Positions 45,401 through 58,245 of a stretch of DNA of 64,000 bases are shown here, in pieces. Each line of letters opens with the position of its first letter. Position 1 is the stretch's first letter. A program made the position numbers and the translations under genes. The notes under the pieces were generated by a model, which was not told where the DNA came from, searched no databases, and worked only from the letters and a program-made list of their open reading frames with translations. The stretch comes from Cladobotryum mycophilum (lineage: Eukaryota > Ascomycota > Sordariomycetes > Hypocreales > Hypocreaceae): the NCBI GenBank assembly GCA_036429605.1, contig CM071591.1, forward strand, positions 3,844,001 to 3,908,000, read 5' to 3'.

Positions 45401-46752
45401 CATCGTGTCTCCTCCTTTCCCCCTTGCCTTGCCCTTTGTTTGCTCCCCCCTCCCACTCCACCCCCAAAAATCTTATCCCTGCTTAATGTAAGTATCCGTA
45501 CTTTGTGTGTGCTCCGTATGTGTGGTTTTTTTGTGGTCGTTAAGACATGGCTCTCAGACAGACAGAATGACTGCCTATAGAACGCCCGCCCTCCCGCTCA
45601 AAGACACCGCTTCTTGAGGGAAATACCAACTCAAACGGTGCATTTCCTATTACACACCGACAAAACCAATATACGAGCAACCCATTCCATTCACTGAACC
45701 CATTATAATAATAGAAAATCCCCCATCAATATAATAAAAGCAGAGCAAATGACACATGATTGATTGGTACAGAAGAGGCCCTGACTGCCCAATACAGCAA
45801 TTACCCGTAGCAACGATGTAACTCTCTCTCTCACTCCCTTCTTTCCACCCCTTGTACACCGAACCTTCAATCTCCGAGCAAACATGCTTTTGCTACACCA
45901 GCTCCCTCTTGGCAGCAATCATACCATTGTCTTCCCCCCCCCCCCTCTCCTCCTTCTCCTCCTCCTCTATTCCGTAGTCCGTACAATGGCCCTTTTCCAA
46001 CCAGCCAACCACTTCCAAAGTAGCATCACATCGCATGTAACCGTAAATCTACCTACCCACAAGACAATTCGCATGTCGTATTCTTATTTCCCGCGCAATG
46101 TCACTCCAAGGGCAAGACTCAGGACTCGGGCGCAAAACGCGGAGGGCAAACCACCTGAGACACGGGCTTTCCCGCCGCGTTGGTGGGAATGGCTGGGGGA
46201 ATGGGATGGATGGATACCTCTTTTTCCAAATATTTTTGTATTACCTCCGCTCTAGAACATTGCTGGGTATCTTACTGAAGGCTTTCTCCCTCTGCCTTGG
46301 AATCTGAGACAACAACAACAAAAAGAAAGGGTCCCCTTTGACTAGGGCTGTTACCGAGATTGATCATAGATATCGTACGCATACCCGTAGAATTAATTGT
46401 TTAACCTGTACGGAGTAGCACCCTTCATCACATCATGATGCAGAGGAGACTTGGCCGCGTCTGTGTCTGTATGCCTCAACCTACCCACCCACTACGGGCG
46501 CCCTTGACTTACTTGTATGGTCATCATCTTGACCAGATAATCTAGTGCTACATATTATTACAACATATCCCTCTAATCTCGTAAGGCATCCTTCGCCCTT
46601 CCATCGTCCAATAGAGACGAAAGTCACTAATGATTCATCGACTCCTGTGTGTATGCCTTGAAGCTCCCTCCATACCTGACCAGGTTCAAATCCAAGTATA
46701 AACCTAGTCTATTTCTCAATCATTTGTCCACAACGCCTAGCAATGCTCCCTT
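42492..46752. other. 4.26-kb region without recognisable genes
   Basis: The largest gap in the window. All open frames are short and driven by composition. Tracts seen are GGTGGTAGG-like words at 43010-43035, TTGTTGTG near 43650-43670, a TTCAG/CCCAG array at 44030-44066, AAAAAAAACAAAAAAAACAA at 45063-45082, a C-run at 45935-45946, and one TACGGAGTA (46409-46417). It may hold a long 3' UTR, a noncoding RNA or an unrecognised multi-exon gene. Confidence 0.4.
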
Positions 46753-49700
46753 CTATGTGATCCTAATGTTAAAAAGCCAAGCCAAAATCCTTGTTGTACT
46801 CATCTTCGTTTCTGAATGAATGGATTGGGTTTCTTTTTCTTCCGTGGAACCAGCGGCATGTTTGGATTGGTCTATTCCAAGATTCTGGTTAACACTCCAC
46901 TTCGCAGCGTCTCGGGTTGTTACATCATCACTTACCGGATTGCCGCCTGCTGCACTACTGGGCCCACCCGGTGCCGACGGTAGACTTGGCTTTGGGGCTG
47001 CTATTACTGAAGGATCGAGTATGGGAGGGGGCCGTTCAGGTGGTACCAAACCCAGCAACGACATGGCTGATGGGTCTGTTGGGAACTTCGGCCCCTTTGG
47101 CTTGTTGGAAAACTTGCCCATTAAGCCTCCTCCAACTCGAGCTTTGTCGCTAGCAATCTGTAGTCGTGTTAGAGGTGTTTCAAATCCTTCCTGTCTGTTA
47201 CTCACCCTCTTCGTTGCCACTTGATTAGCTTCCGACCCTTCCAAAGATCGTTTCTTGGCCTCCAAGCCTGGAGCCAGATTTGTAGATGTGTGAATGACCG
47301 GCGGCCCATTGGAACGTGGCACTACAGAATCTAATCCGTTCGGCAACCCCAAACCAGGAATGCCGGGAATGCTGCTTGAGCTGGCCACTGGGTTCGGCAC
47401 AATACCAGGGGGAGCTTGATGGACATCGGTTGCTTGTGGCAGGACTCTGGTCTCGGGTCGCGATGAGTCTCTCATGACGATATCCATCGCTGCTGCTGGC
47501 TGGGTTGGTGCTGCTGGCTCTCTTATAAAAGCCTTTCGAGTGGTGGCGGCATATGCATCCGCCTTGGCTTTCTCAAGATTACCGCGGAACATGGACAAGA
47601 TATCGCCCTTTGTATATCGATCTCGTGCCTGGGCATCTTCGATGAGCTTTTTCCAGAACTCGCCCTGTACGAGTGCTCTAGAGTCTCCCAGGATCCACAG
47701 AGACGACTTTGCTCGTGTCAAACCGACGTTCATACGGCGAATATCCGTCATGAAACCGATACCACCAGTAGAACTGGCTCGAACACAGGAGAAGATGATG
47801 ATTTCACACTCTCGGCCCTGGAAAGCATCCGTGGTATTGAACTCGATGATGTCTGTAATTGATTCGCCGTACCGAGCTTGGAATCGGCTCTTCAGCTCAT
47901 ACAGCTGAGCCTTGTATGGGGTAATGATACCGATCTTTCGGGTCAAATCACAGGCCCGATACTCCCTGCTGAATCGCTCGTACAGCTGCAAGGCCACTTC
48001 GAGCTCCCTTGTGTTGACAAGAGATTGGCCTTTACGACCCTTCTCCTGCACACCTTGGACATCAAAGAATCGATAAGGAGCGAATAACACATCCTTGTGC
48101 CAAGGGGCCTGGCGAAGCTGCAACATGTCTTGCCCATCATGAAGCTGAGATTCATAGAATTCCCTGCTGGGAAAGAGACTAATCTCCGGGTGCATTCGGT
48201 ACTGCATATCTAGCAAGTGGACGGACTTGGGATGGTTCTGCTGCATGCGGACGAACAAGCTTTGATCGTAGCCGAATCGAGCGGCAGACTGAGACAAGAC
48301 TGTGGGTGGCAACTGTTTAGGATCACCGACGAGAATACACTTGCAGCATCCATACTTGAGCGGGATGAGAGCACTCAGTTCAACACACTGAGCAGCCTCG
48401 TCGATGATGACGGTCTCAAATTCCACATCCAAGTTGCGGAACATTTCGTGTCCACTACCGCTGAGGGTTGCGCAGAGAACATGGGCCGAGTTGAGAATCT
48501 CTTGCTGGACTTGTCGGCGACGGAGTTCCATCTCACGAGCAATGGAGTTGCCGCTGTCCTTGTTCGCGTCGATCTGCTTTCCGATCTGCATTTGCTTTCG
48601 CTTCAGCTCGTCAAACTGCCTTGACAGGGTTGTATGCACAGTTCGGTCGTTTTGGCCACGGGACTCCTCAAGCTGTGGCCTCAGCTGGGCCAGTTGCTCC
48701 TTGATATTCGCAGCTTCTTCATGGAGTTTATCCTTGTCTGCCTTGGCCTTGTCCCTGGTATTATCGCCTTCAAGACGAGCCTTGACAAGTTCGTCAAGCG
48801 TAACATCCCTGACAGCGGCATTGATGGCCTCGCTTCTTCCCAATCGAAGTACGTTGATGTTTCGGGTCTTGCCGTTGGTTGTCTTGATGCCATTTTTCAT
48901 ACGCAACACAAGTTCATCCACGGCGGCGTTACTTGGAGCACAGACGAGCAGCTTCTTCGGGCGCGGCTGGTTTGCTGCGGTCACACCAACGGGTCTCACC
49001 GGGACACCAAGCGGTGTGCCATTGTTGGCCGGGGTTTGAGCAAGCTGCTCGGATAGCAGGGCGCCAACCATGGCCACAATTGTTTTCGTTTTTCCCGTTC
49101 CGGGTGGTCTATGAGAAAGTTAGCAAATTTTGTGTTACGGTGATGTGATGTGATGTGATGTGATATGATGAAAGCGCTTACCCTTGAATCAATGTGAATC
49201 CGTCGTTTTCCTGGGCACCAAGCACGGCCAGAGCTTGTCCTCGGTTCAGGGCCCAGTTATCTATATAGTTGGACACTCTCTCATCGCCGTAACGAAGAAT
49301 AGGCGATGGCTCTGCCTTTAGAATCTCGTCCATGAGATCGTAATACTGCAAACTCTCCAGTGCAGCATACTCTCTCTCTATGGTGGCCATATTGGTTATT
49401 TTGACTCCATGGACAGTTGCGCCGGGGGTCAGGGCTGGTGACAGGGGGTTGTTACGCGAAGCTACGCGGTATGTAATCTCAATGACATCTTTCTTGTAGG
49501 TGATACGATGCACACGTGCTAGACAATGTCTCGCCGATTGTTCCACGAGGGGGTTCTCTGCCTCAGATACAAGGAGGATGTCGCCTTCAAAAACTCCACG
49601 ATCTCGGCTTTGGGTGATGGGCATGGTAAATGTCACTTCTAGGTAGCTGTCTACGCTCGCACGACTGGCAATTTTCATACCAAACTTTTGAGCTGTTGCT

Positions 49701-52700
49701 TCATCCTTGGAGGTGACAAATGAACGCCACGCTTCGGATGCAAGCAGAGGGAAGAAAGTCTCCTGATAGGACCTGGGGTCATTATACTTGGTGGCCACTG
49801 AGGAGGCTGCAGGGCCAGTGGGAGGTTCGTTTCCGGTATGGAAAATATCCCAAGCAAGGATGGTGTTGTGAAGCCTATCCATGGGAGGGATAAGACGCGC
49901 CCTCATCTCTTTGACAGAACGCTGCTGTCTTACTTTCTTCACGGGGCGTCGCACCTTATCGCGCAACGCCTGCAAACGCCGTCTCTCGGCCTCATCCAAG
50001 GACTTGAGCCCTCCGTTGCTCAGGGCAGCAAGCTGGTTGTCGACGTCCGACTCGTCACTCTCCGCATCTGATTCCTCGTCTGAGCTGTTGACCATAATCT
50101 CTGATCTAGAATGATCTTTGCCCATTAGACCAAGACCTGCTAGACCAGAGCCTTCGCCATGGACAATCTCGCCTCGGAGCTGTCTGGCTCGAGCAATGGC
50201 GTCTGCATCTCGCTTTGCCTTCTCTGCCTTTTCTCGCTGTCTGCTTTCTTTCAGCGCCATAATTGCCTTTTGATCGGGGCCCTTGGATGCAGCTTTAATC
50301 TTGGCAGCTTTCCGTGCTTCAAGCTGCTTGAGGATGGGATTTTCAACCGACTTGCTGAATTCAAGAACGTCATCTCGGTTACTTCTACCAGTCTTGGTGC
50401 TCGCTGATGCAGTAGTGGGGAGCGAAGAGACAGACTTGGACCATGCATCGAGTTTGCTCTGCTTCTTTGCTTTGTCCCTGAGCTTCTCCTCTTGGCGTTC
50501 TTCAGTCTGCGCTTTGAGGCCAAGCTGATAGATTTGGACCTCTTCATCAGTCTGGCCCAGCGCTTGAAGAAGCTCCGCTCGCTGCTGATCTGTCAAGTTG
50601 GTTGTCCGGATGTATTTGCCGGGAGTGGTGGTGGGCAAACAAGCATCTGTGATGAGCTTGCGGGAACCTGAATTGATTTCGAGATTGTTTTCTCGGAGAC
50701 GTTTTAGGATTTTGCACAGTACACGAACAGTAACGTCGACGAGCCAACGATCTTTCAATCGAATCATGTTTTCCATGCCGCGGAAATTGTCTTTTGCCGG
50801 GGCCAGAATCTTGACCATGACATCCTTTTCGCTTCTACCAAGCGCTGTTGCGGAGGAGAGCAGACCATCTTCGGCAATCAGGGCTTCAGCAAGCTCCATG
50901 ATTTCTCGGCAAAATTCTGTCATGGTGCTGTTTGGGATGTAGAACGACCATTGCTCAATGTTCAAACAAGCCTTGGACACAAAGCGCCATTGTTCATTCC
51001 ACCACCGCAAAACCGTAGCCGCGGATTTCGAGTCCAATGTCCTGACTCGAAGAACACCGGCAGAGGGGTCCGCAAGGCCATGTAAAACATCCTTGCTCAT
51101 GTTTAAGATCGGCCTGATTGGACCCCAGGGATAGGGTGGTCTTAGAACCCGCTCCAAGGCCCAGACAATTGATGCAAGCGTCTGATCGGGATGATGTTGC
51201 GTCATTTGCTCCAAGGCACCACTTCTGGACAGTTCGCCCGTCCAGCTCTTGAGGACTTCGGCGGAAGCTTCCGAAATATCCGAATTGTCATGTACCGAAA
51301 GACCAGTGGTTACCTGGAACGGCAAACGATCGGAATACAACTCACTCAGCTGTGTCGCGTCGAGCTCGGATACTCTTCCCAGAATTCTACCAAGAACATC
51401 CGCTACACCACTCAAAGCCGTGTTGAAGCTCTGGCCGGGCTCCTCGAGCTTGACAACATTTTTTCGCGGTCTGATTTGCTCAACCGATATCAGAGGCGCT
51501 AGGGAGAGCAATATCTCCCTTGCCGTGGCGACTTGATCTGACGAGGCGTCAAACATCTCTAGAATGCCCTCCCAGAAAGCCTTTGAGTTTCTTGTAATAG
51601 CCGACTGTAGCTGTTTGTTGCCGTGAATGGCCTGGTACTCTTCGGAAAGGAGTTTCATATCCAATCTCATTGCTGATTCCATTACTTCCCTGGCGGCATC
51701 TGCAACTTTGAAGGTTGTCCAACCTCCAGCATCGCCATTTTCTGGTGACGGCTTCCTCAGATTTTTTAAAATGAGCTCCATGTGCTTAACAACAAGCCCT
51801 GAAGCGGCACTGGCGTAAAGGTGAGTGCTTCCAGATACAATCTGTACCTCTGGATCCAAGAATGATTTCATGGTGTAGGTTAGCGCATCAAAACCTGCGC
51901 GAATACAAGCAGCTTGACCCGGCTCGCCAACGGCAGGATCCTTTGCCAGTATTTCGAACAGCGTATGCATCAAACTCTCACATGCATCGTATCTGCGATC
52001 ACGGGTGAGGGATTGAAGCCACGGTGGGATCCAGGAGGTGGGGAATGGGGTAAACTGGGAGCTGGAGTCAAGCGAGTTCCAGCATTCCTCCAGAGACTGC
52101 CGTAGGAGAGTCTTATAGACAGGGCTTGCGAATAAGATGTCTGATATGACAGTTGGTCGCGCATCACCGACAACGCCCCAGACTGCCTTTGGTGACTTTT
52201 TAAGAAAGCCGCTAAGCACCCGGATTGTAACCACAAGCACACCTTCAGACCGGCATTGCTGGATGTGGCGGAACAAGTGATCGTAGAGACTAGGGCAGCC
52301 TGGCCGGAGTTCCAAGCTTCGAAGGCGTGAGAGGATAAGCTCATCGCCCATGGTTCTGAGAATGACCTCGAAGCCCTGCCAGAAACGCTCGATCTCCAGG
52401 TAGATTTCACCAGTAGGGTGGGCGAGATCTTTTCGGCTGATATCGTCTATAGCACTTATCAGCCCACTGCTGACTGCCCAGTCGAACTGTTCTTCCGTCA
52501 TTAAGCCAGTGTCGATGTTTTTCCAGTTCTCCTCTGACCATCGGCGACGGTCGTCATTTTTCTGATCGAAAAGAAAAAATGTCATTCCCGGCAGAGGATC
52601 TTTAGTCCCGAGCTTGAGATAGCTCTTGCCCTGCAGACGCATGAAGACATATTGAAAAACGGCCCGATGCTCAGCATCTCTCAAGTAAGCAACACAGCAA

Positions 52701-53308
52701 AGAGCCTCGTAAATGGCTATATGGACCTCGGTAAGGTGGTCTCCGAAGAGTGATTTTTTGAAGGCAGTGCCGGTGACTTCGATTTTCTCGATGAACTGCT
52801 TCGCCCAGTTGAGATTCTGGCCAATTCGGTTGATGTCGAGGGTGTCGAGGAGTCCCTGGATATGATTAACTACATCCTCGTTCCATCGTCTGGAGTCGCG
52901 TTAGCTTCTGTCACCTGTCGCAGAGAATAATAACTCCTTGGCCATGGGTACGTACTCTGAGAACAGTTGCAAATGGTGTCTGCGCTTCATGTGCCAGTTC
53001 AGAACACATTCTGCGCAAAACTTGAGGCAGTTCTCCAGCCTAGTCGTAAATTCATCCAGCCATTTGCCCGCATCTTGCTTGTCAAAACCAAAGATCAAGC
53101 TGTTCCAATATGTAATCTCGATGCGCTCCTTTGCCTTTTGGATACGATCCTTCTTCTCGTCGAGAGTGATTTGGGAATCGTGGTCATCGAGACACTTGTA
53201 GTTTTCCTCGTCCTCGTCGTTGATGCGCGGGCAGAGCAAATGATGGTCGGCGGGGATCTGTTGGTATTTCTCGAACCACTTCGCCAGCTCCTCGTTAATA
53301 TCAGCCAT
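46753..53308 (-). CDS. SEN1: Sen1/senataxin-type RNA-DNA helicase
   Basis: Four exons: 53308-52956, 52889-49182, 49108-47206 and 47157-46753, giving 2122 residues. The N-terminal 1100 residues are the SEN1-N helical-repeat domain (MADINEELAKWFEKYQQIPA start). A linker is rich in Lys/Arg and Asp/Ser. The SF1B helicase core begins at Walker A GPPGTGKT (about 1354-1361) and continues with motif II IIDEAAQC, GDPKQLPPT, motif V AFQGRECEIIIFSC and motif VI NVGLTRAK. The Walker A codon for the first Gly is split by intron 2. A low-complexity tail follows. Sen1 terminates noncoding RNA transcription and removes R-loops. The third intron (47205-47158) is exactly 48 nt and stop-free, so retention would add 16 residues. 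Confidence 0.95.
49141..49170 (-). repeat. (TGATG)n pentanucleotide repeat in SEN1 intron
   Basis: Five to six GTGAT units occupy the middle of the 72-nt intron that splits the Walker A codon. They could vary in number without touching coding sequence. Confidence 0.85.
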
Positions 53309-55113
53309 TATATCGGTCGTCTTCGAAGGCAGCCCATCGCTGGAATGACGGCCAGAACGGGGAGGGAGAGCGACGTTTGGGTGTCGTTTATATTTTGTAG
53401 AGCGGGCGCCGAATGGGGCAAACAAACAAAAGAATATGAAGTAAGCAGCGATGGACCCGATTCGATGGTCGTGACTGGATGGAGCTTCGGTTTGGGTGCG
53501 ACAAAGTGTGTTTGCTCGAGCAAAGAGAAAATGATAACGGATGGATGAAGGATCCGGCTGTGGGGATGGATGGTTGAAGGCTAAAAGTTTAAACGGTTGG
53601 TGACACCCCCTCGCGTTAGTATGGCAGTCCAACGGGCGCGCACAATAAAAGTTGCAACAAAAAGGCTCTTCTTCTATCACGCAGCTTGATTGAGCCAAAG
53701 AAGACTGCACTGCACTGCACTGGTTGTTGTGGTTGTAGTTGTTGTCTTGACGACAAGGCAATTCTAGATATAATAATCGCCTTGTCAAGTCACCCTTCGC
53801 GTAGATGTACATGTACATGTACACATCTGCTAGCGACCCGCGTTTAGTTTTATTTATGGGCTCCATTATGGATTACAGGGGTTTGAATTAAAGCCTGCAG
53901 GCCTTGTATGGCCTGTGGACTCTGCAAACATTAAAGGGATTGAGGGACCTTGACGGCTCAATGCCGGAAGAACAAACAGCCCAACCACCACAACCTATCA
54001 ACCAAGGCGATATGGCTTCCAGGTGTGAGGCAAGCATACAGTTGAATCAATGCTCAAAGTGGAATTTGTTTTAATTTCACATAATATATACTTTTTAAGT
54101 GGTATAAATATTTATTTCATCAAAAATCATTCTTCAATACTCATACCTGACAAATATTGATTACCTACCTGGTAGCAATGTTTGATCTGTATCTCGAGTC
54201 CAAGCCACTGTCGTACTACCTACCCTAAAGATCAAGCAAACAATATCGTTTGCTCAACTGCAGAAATTAGGAGAAATGTCTGATCAAACAAGTACGTTTG
54301 CGATTATTTACGTGATTATATTACGTATGAGTTTGTGCCTATTCCACCAATTACCATTTCATTTCCAATATTCCCCTTGGATATAGCTATGTTTTGCTAA
54401 AAAATAGTTTCATCGCCTAACAGCATCATTCTTTTACAAGCTCTCACAGAGTACCTTGCAATCAGATGAAGCAAACAGCAGAATTCAAACCCGAATACCA
54501 TAACCTGCTGGCCAAAGATATTCCCCTTCACAAACACGGCCAGTATAATTCTGCTCTGTTCAAGTAATGTGTCATGGCAACACCATGAAATACTCATGGG
54601 ACCTTGATAGACAGAGGGTCGTTCTGAAACCCCCTGATATACCCACAAACTGCGCTTCAACTTAGAGCCTCGTCACATTGTCCTTGAAATTCAGGTATTA
54701 AAATGGGCGTAATGAATATTCACTGTAGCAGAGAGTAAAATGGTCCAGATTTTGCCAGTTACCATCGCCTACTCTGTCACTCCTCTTTGCACCCTCAAGT
54801 CACCAGCTCCGACTCAAGTTAATGGAGGCCACTAAACCTCATAAAAACTCTTTATTTTCATATCTTTCCACAGATTTTAGGCTCAAATTTCCTCCTTCAC
54901 CACCCTCGACGCACTGGTGCGTTGCATACCTGCAGCCCCCTGTAAACTGTTCTTCAAGCGTTAAGTAATTGGCTCCTACTTCTTGCAACCTCGCGGTTGT
55001 AATACCAACTCACAACTGACAAGTAGTTCGTCTTGGTGAATCATAGTTCATACTCTACTTGCGCAATATCCAATTTCTCGTTATGCCTGATATCGGGCGA
55101 TTACTCCGCCACT
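53309..55113. promoter_or_regulatory. Divergent SEN1/RID promoter region
   Basis: 1.8 kb between the head-to-head SEN1 and RID starts. Includes a 26-nt palindrome-like ATGTAC array (53803-53828), a TGCAC repeat at 53705-53720 and an AT-rich block at 54050-54160. No gene was recognised. Confidence 0.5.
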
Positions 55114-57102
55114 ATGCCGTTGTCACAGACGACCGAAGACGAGGTGCAATTTTTAACATCAAGAAACCCCACGACCACAAGAAGTTCAAGCACAGAATCA
55201 TCAAGGACAATTGGTCGTGGGGAGCGTGAAGGGCCCTTTGGTTTATTTGATAACGAAGCCATCGATCTCACCACCTACGAGTCGGAAGTTGTGATACCGG
55301 ACTCACTTCAAGATGGAGAATTTCCTCTGGAAAGCATTCGACAAGCCTCAGGAGCCACTCTTCGCCGAGGGGATTTCATCCAGGTCCGCCCTTTTCAACT
55401 TGGCGCATACGAAATAGAATTTGTCCAAATCCAGATGCTGGCGCAGGGTCAAGAAGGAACACACAAGATTCGTGGTATACCGTTTGCGCGAACACGAAGG
55501 CTACTGGGAAAGCTACCGAGGAAGCTCAATGAAGTTGTCATGATTCTGCACATTCAGCGCTTTGGAAATGTTACGGCGGAACCACACCTCGTCGACGTCC
55601 CCCTTCGCTCAATTGTCAAGAAGCGGACCCTCATCATCACAAATGCAACATACAAGGATAGATCCTACGATACATGGTCCATTTACAGGCATGTACGTGG
55701 CAAGGACCGTCGGCGCCTTATAGTAGAGAGTAAGGGCCACCTAGTTTGTCGCTGGAAATTTAAGATCTACCTTAGTTTCAAGGGACATAAACTAAAGCCT
55801 GATGAGACTTTGATAGAGCGCATTCATTGGGAAGAGGCACCAGACCCAAGATATCGCATGTCGGAAGAGGCCATCTGCAACCAGTGGCGTGGTGGTAGAA
55901 TTAAGGGGGGCTCGTGGTGTCCAAGTGGCCTGTTCGATGAGAGTGTTATCGATCTCGAAGAATCTTCCCAGTCGCCATCGTTTCGAAAAAGAAGATCGGC
56001 TGGCCAGAAATATACAATGTTTGACTCCTTTTCTGGGGCAGGTGGTGTATCTCGCGGTGCCCAGAGCGCAGGATTCCACATTCAGGGCGCCGTGGATAAA
56101 TCCCCAGAGGTCTGGGAAACATACAAACTAAATTTTAGCAATGCTGAACTATTTGAAATGTCCGTCGACGAGTTTATTAGGACCACTGTAGGCAGAGGTA
56201 TGAGAGCAGATGTTTTGCACCTATCTCCCCCATGCCAATATTTCTCCCCAGCACACACTCGCGCGGCCGCGCATGATGAGACCAACATTTATGCACTTCT
56301 TAGTTGCCATCAACTGATTGAGAAATTGCGTCCGCGAATAATTACTCTTGAGCAGACCTTTGGCATTGTGCATGACCAACACGACCAGTACCTGACGGCC
56401 TTGATAGGAGACTTTACTCAACAAGGGTACTCTATCAGATGGAAGATTGTGCGACTATGCACTTGGGGTTTGGCACAAGACCGCAAACGTCTGATCATGA
56501 TTGCGGCTGGTCCTGGTGAGCGACTACCTCCGTTTCCCGACCCAACCCATTCGGAGAATGGAGGAGGCGGTCTCAAACCATTCACAACCATTCGCCAAGC
56601 CATTAGTGGACTTCGGCATGGCCATTACTGGCATAACATTGACAGTACGAAGCACTACGAGCCTCTCAAGCCACCTTTGAATGCAGACCAATTAGCGGGA
56701 ACAATCACGACGGGAGGCAGTGACGCATACTACTACCCGGATGGCACGAGAGACTTTACTGTGAGGGAATATGCATGCCTTCAAGGGTTTCCGCGGTCGC
56801 ACAGATTTGTAGGCAACAAAACCAGCGTAAAACGACAGATTGGCAACGCCTTCGCCCCCAACACGGTTCGCGTGCTGTATAAACACCTTGAAGACTGGTT
56901 GCTCAAGGAGGATGGTATGGTGCGGTATCAGCCGTCGGTGGAAAATCTCACCATTGTGGATGGGGATGACTCTGATGCGTCCAGTCCTTGGTCATCTTCA
57001 TCTGGTGCTGCCTCATTACCCGAGGTGGACGACGAATTCGAAGCCGCCCGTCCAGAGAGAAATAGAATTCGAGATATCCTTAATTTTGTTGACTTGACCT
57101 AA
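55114..57102 (+). CDS. rid: RID-type (RIP-defective) DNA cytosine methyltransferase homologue
   Basis: 662 residues from the ATG at 55114; the open frame extends 81 nt further up but without an ATG. Residues 1-290 hold a BAH-like regulatory region with RRGDFIQVRPFQLGAYEIEF. The C5-cytosine methyltransferase core follows, with motif I FDSFSGAGGVSRG (about 303) and motif IV SPPCQYFSP with the catalytic Cys374. Motif VI is TLEQTFGI (Glu413-Gln414-Thr415) where most enzymes have ENV. Motif VIII is AQDRKRL, and RQIGNAFAPNTVRVL lies near the end. The EQT triplet and short target-recognition region mark the fungal RID/Masc1 group. RID is required for repeat-induced point mutation (C-to-T in duplicated DNA) in Neurospora; Masc1 is required for methylation induced premeiotically in Ascobolus. 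All catalytic motifs look intact. Confidence 0.95.
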   Translation: MPLSQTTEDEVQFLTSRNPTTTRSSSTESSRTIGRGEREGPFGLFDNEAIDLTTYESEVVIPDSLQDGEFPLESIRQASGATLRRGDFIQVRPFQLGAYEIEFVQIQMLAQGQEGTHKIRGIPFARTRRLLGKLPRKLNEVVMILHIQRFGNVTAEPHLVDVPLRSIVKKRTLIITNATYKDRSYDTWSIYRHVRGKDRRRLIVESKGHLVCRWKFKIYLSFKGHKLKPDETLIERIHWEEAPDPRYRMSEEAICNQWRGGRIKGGSWCPSGLFDESVIDLEESSQSPSFRKRRSAGQKYTMFDSFSGAGGVSRGAQSAGFHIQGAVDKSPEVWETYKLNFSNAELFEMSVDEFIRTTVGRGMRADVLHLSPPCQYFSPAHTRAAAHDETNIYALLSCHQLIEKLRPRIITLEQTFGIVHDQHDQYLTALIGDFTQQGYSIRWKIVRLCTWGLAQDRKRLIMIAAGPGERLPPFPDPTHSENGGGGLKPFTTIRQAISGLRHGHYWHNIDSTKHYEPLKPPLNADQLAGTITTGGSDAYYYPDGTRDFTVREYACLQGFPRSHRFVGNKTSVKRQIGNAFAPNTVRVLYKHLEDWLLKEDGMVRYQPSVENLTIVDGDDSDASSPWSSSSGAASLPEVDDEFEAARPERNRIRDILNFVDLT

Positions 57103-57971
57103 GCGCGACATTCGCTTAGCTGTTCTGTCCTGACATTGTATTGGAAGAAATGCTTGGTGCCATGTCCTTTGAGTTACGGGGCGGTAAGAGACGAGGGGAT
57201 ATACCTCGACATATGCCCTGAACAGATATGGCTACTAAAAAGAGGCATCGTACTCTACCGGGAGGAGGTTGAGATGGAGGTGGAGGTGGGTGGTTAAAGG
57301 GGAGATGTTGGTGATGAGCACGCCTGGCTGGCCTCGGGCTATTGGCTGATGAGTGTAACCATAGACTTTGTAGATATAGTAAAGACCTATCGATGGTCTG
57401 AATTGATAATTGCCTATTTACTGCAGGGAGGAGTAACTGTTTAATATGACGTCTTGAGGTGCACAGCGGGTACGCACATAGGTGGGAGTGAAGGTGCGTC
57501 GCAACTTGGGATGAAGGACCTCGACGACTACCAAGCCCACGTGACAGAACTGCTCTCTCTCGCTCTTGCTGTCTCTCCCTACATATTTTCAAATACTGTT
57601 TATGCATTTATTGCCTGTAGAATTCAGAATTCCTACAATAGCTATTGATATAATCTGCTATTCATTATAATTCATGTCGCTGGCCAGCAGCTAGTTGTCG
57701 GTATTAACACCTGATATTGACACTGCAGACCTATTCACTTTAACTCGGAGACTGCTATTGTTTTCCTTGATCAATAGAAATTTGAACCGAGTTTATTCTA
57801 TATTTAGAACTGCAGTTGATTAAGCTGGCGCATCTATTCAACTACAGCTGTCGTTGTGGTGCTGAAGGCCTTTGACAGCAGGCAACCCCCCTATCAACAC
57901 TCCTTCTTCACTTTTTCTTGACAGCTGGCAGCCTGTTGACGCGGCCACTCAGGCATCTGCACCTTTCTGCC

Positions 57972-57979
57972 TATAAAAG
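57972..57979 (+). promoter_or_regulatory. TATA box (TATAAAAG)
   Basis: Consensus TATAAAAG followed by a CT-rich initiator region, upstream of the disrupted helicase gene. Confidence 0.5.
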
Positions 57980-58136
57980 CCTTCCCCCCTAGAATTTCTT
58001 TCCCTCTTTTCTCTTCTTTCTTCTTCAGCACCTTTCCTTTCCTCTTCACGCGAAGTGCTGCCCGCTGTTCACACCTAACCTTTGATTAACCCATACCTCT
58101 CCCCTCTCTATCTCTCAACCTCTCAACCTCTCAATT

Positions 58137-58245
58137 TCTGCATCTCTGCATCTCTGCATCTCTGCATCTATCTCTCTTCTCTCTCTCTCTGCATCTCTGC
58201 ACCTCCCTTCTCTCTATATCTCAATCTCTGCATCTCTGCATCTCT
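58137..58245 (+). repeat. TCTGCA/TCTCTC repeat array
   Basis: Interspersed TCTGCA hexamers and TCTCTC runs, about nine TGCATCTC-type units in the 5' leader of the helicase gene. Confidence 0.85.

Noticed and set aside
55033..55113. 27-codon N-terminal extension of RID
   Set aside because: It begins at a TTG without an ATG and its sequence is not methyltransferase-like. The ATG at 55114 is preferred.
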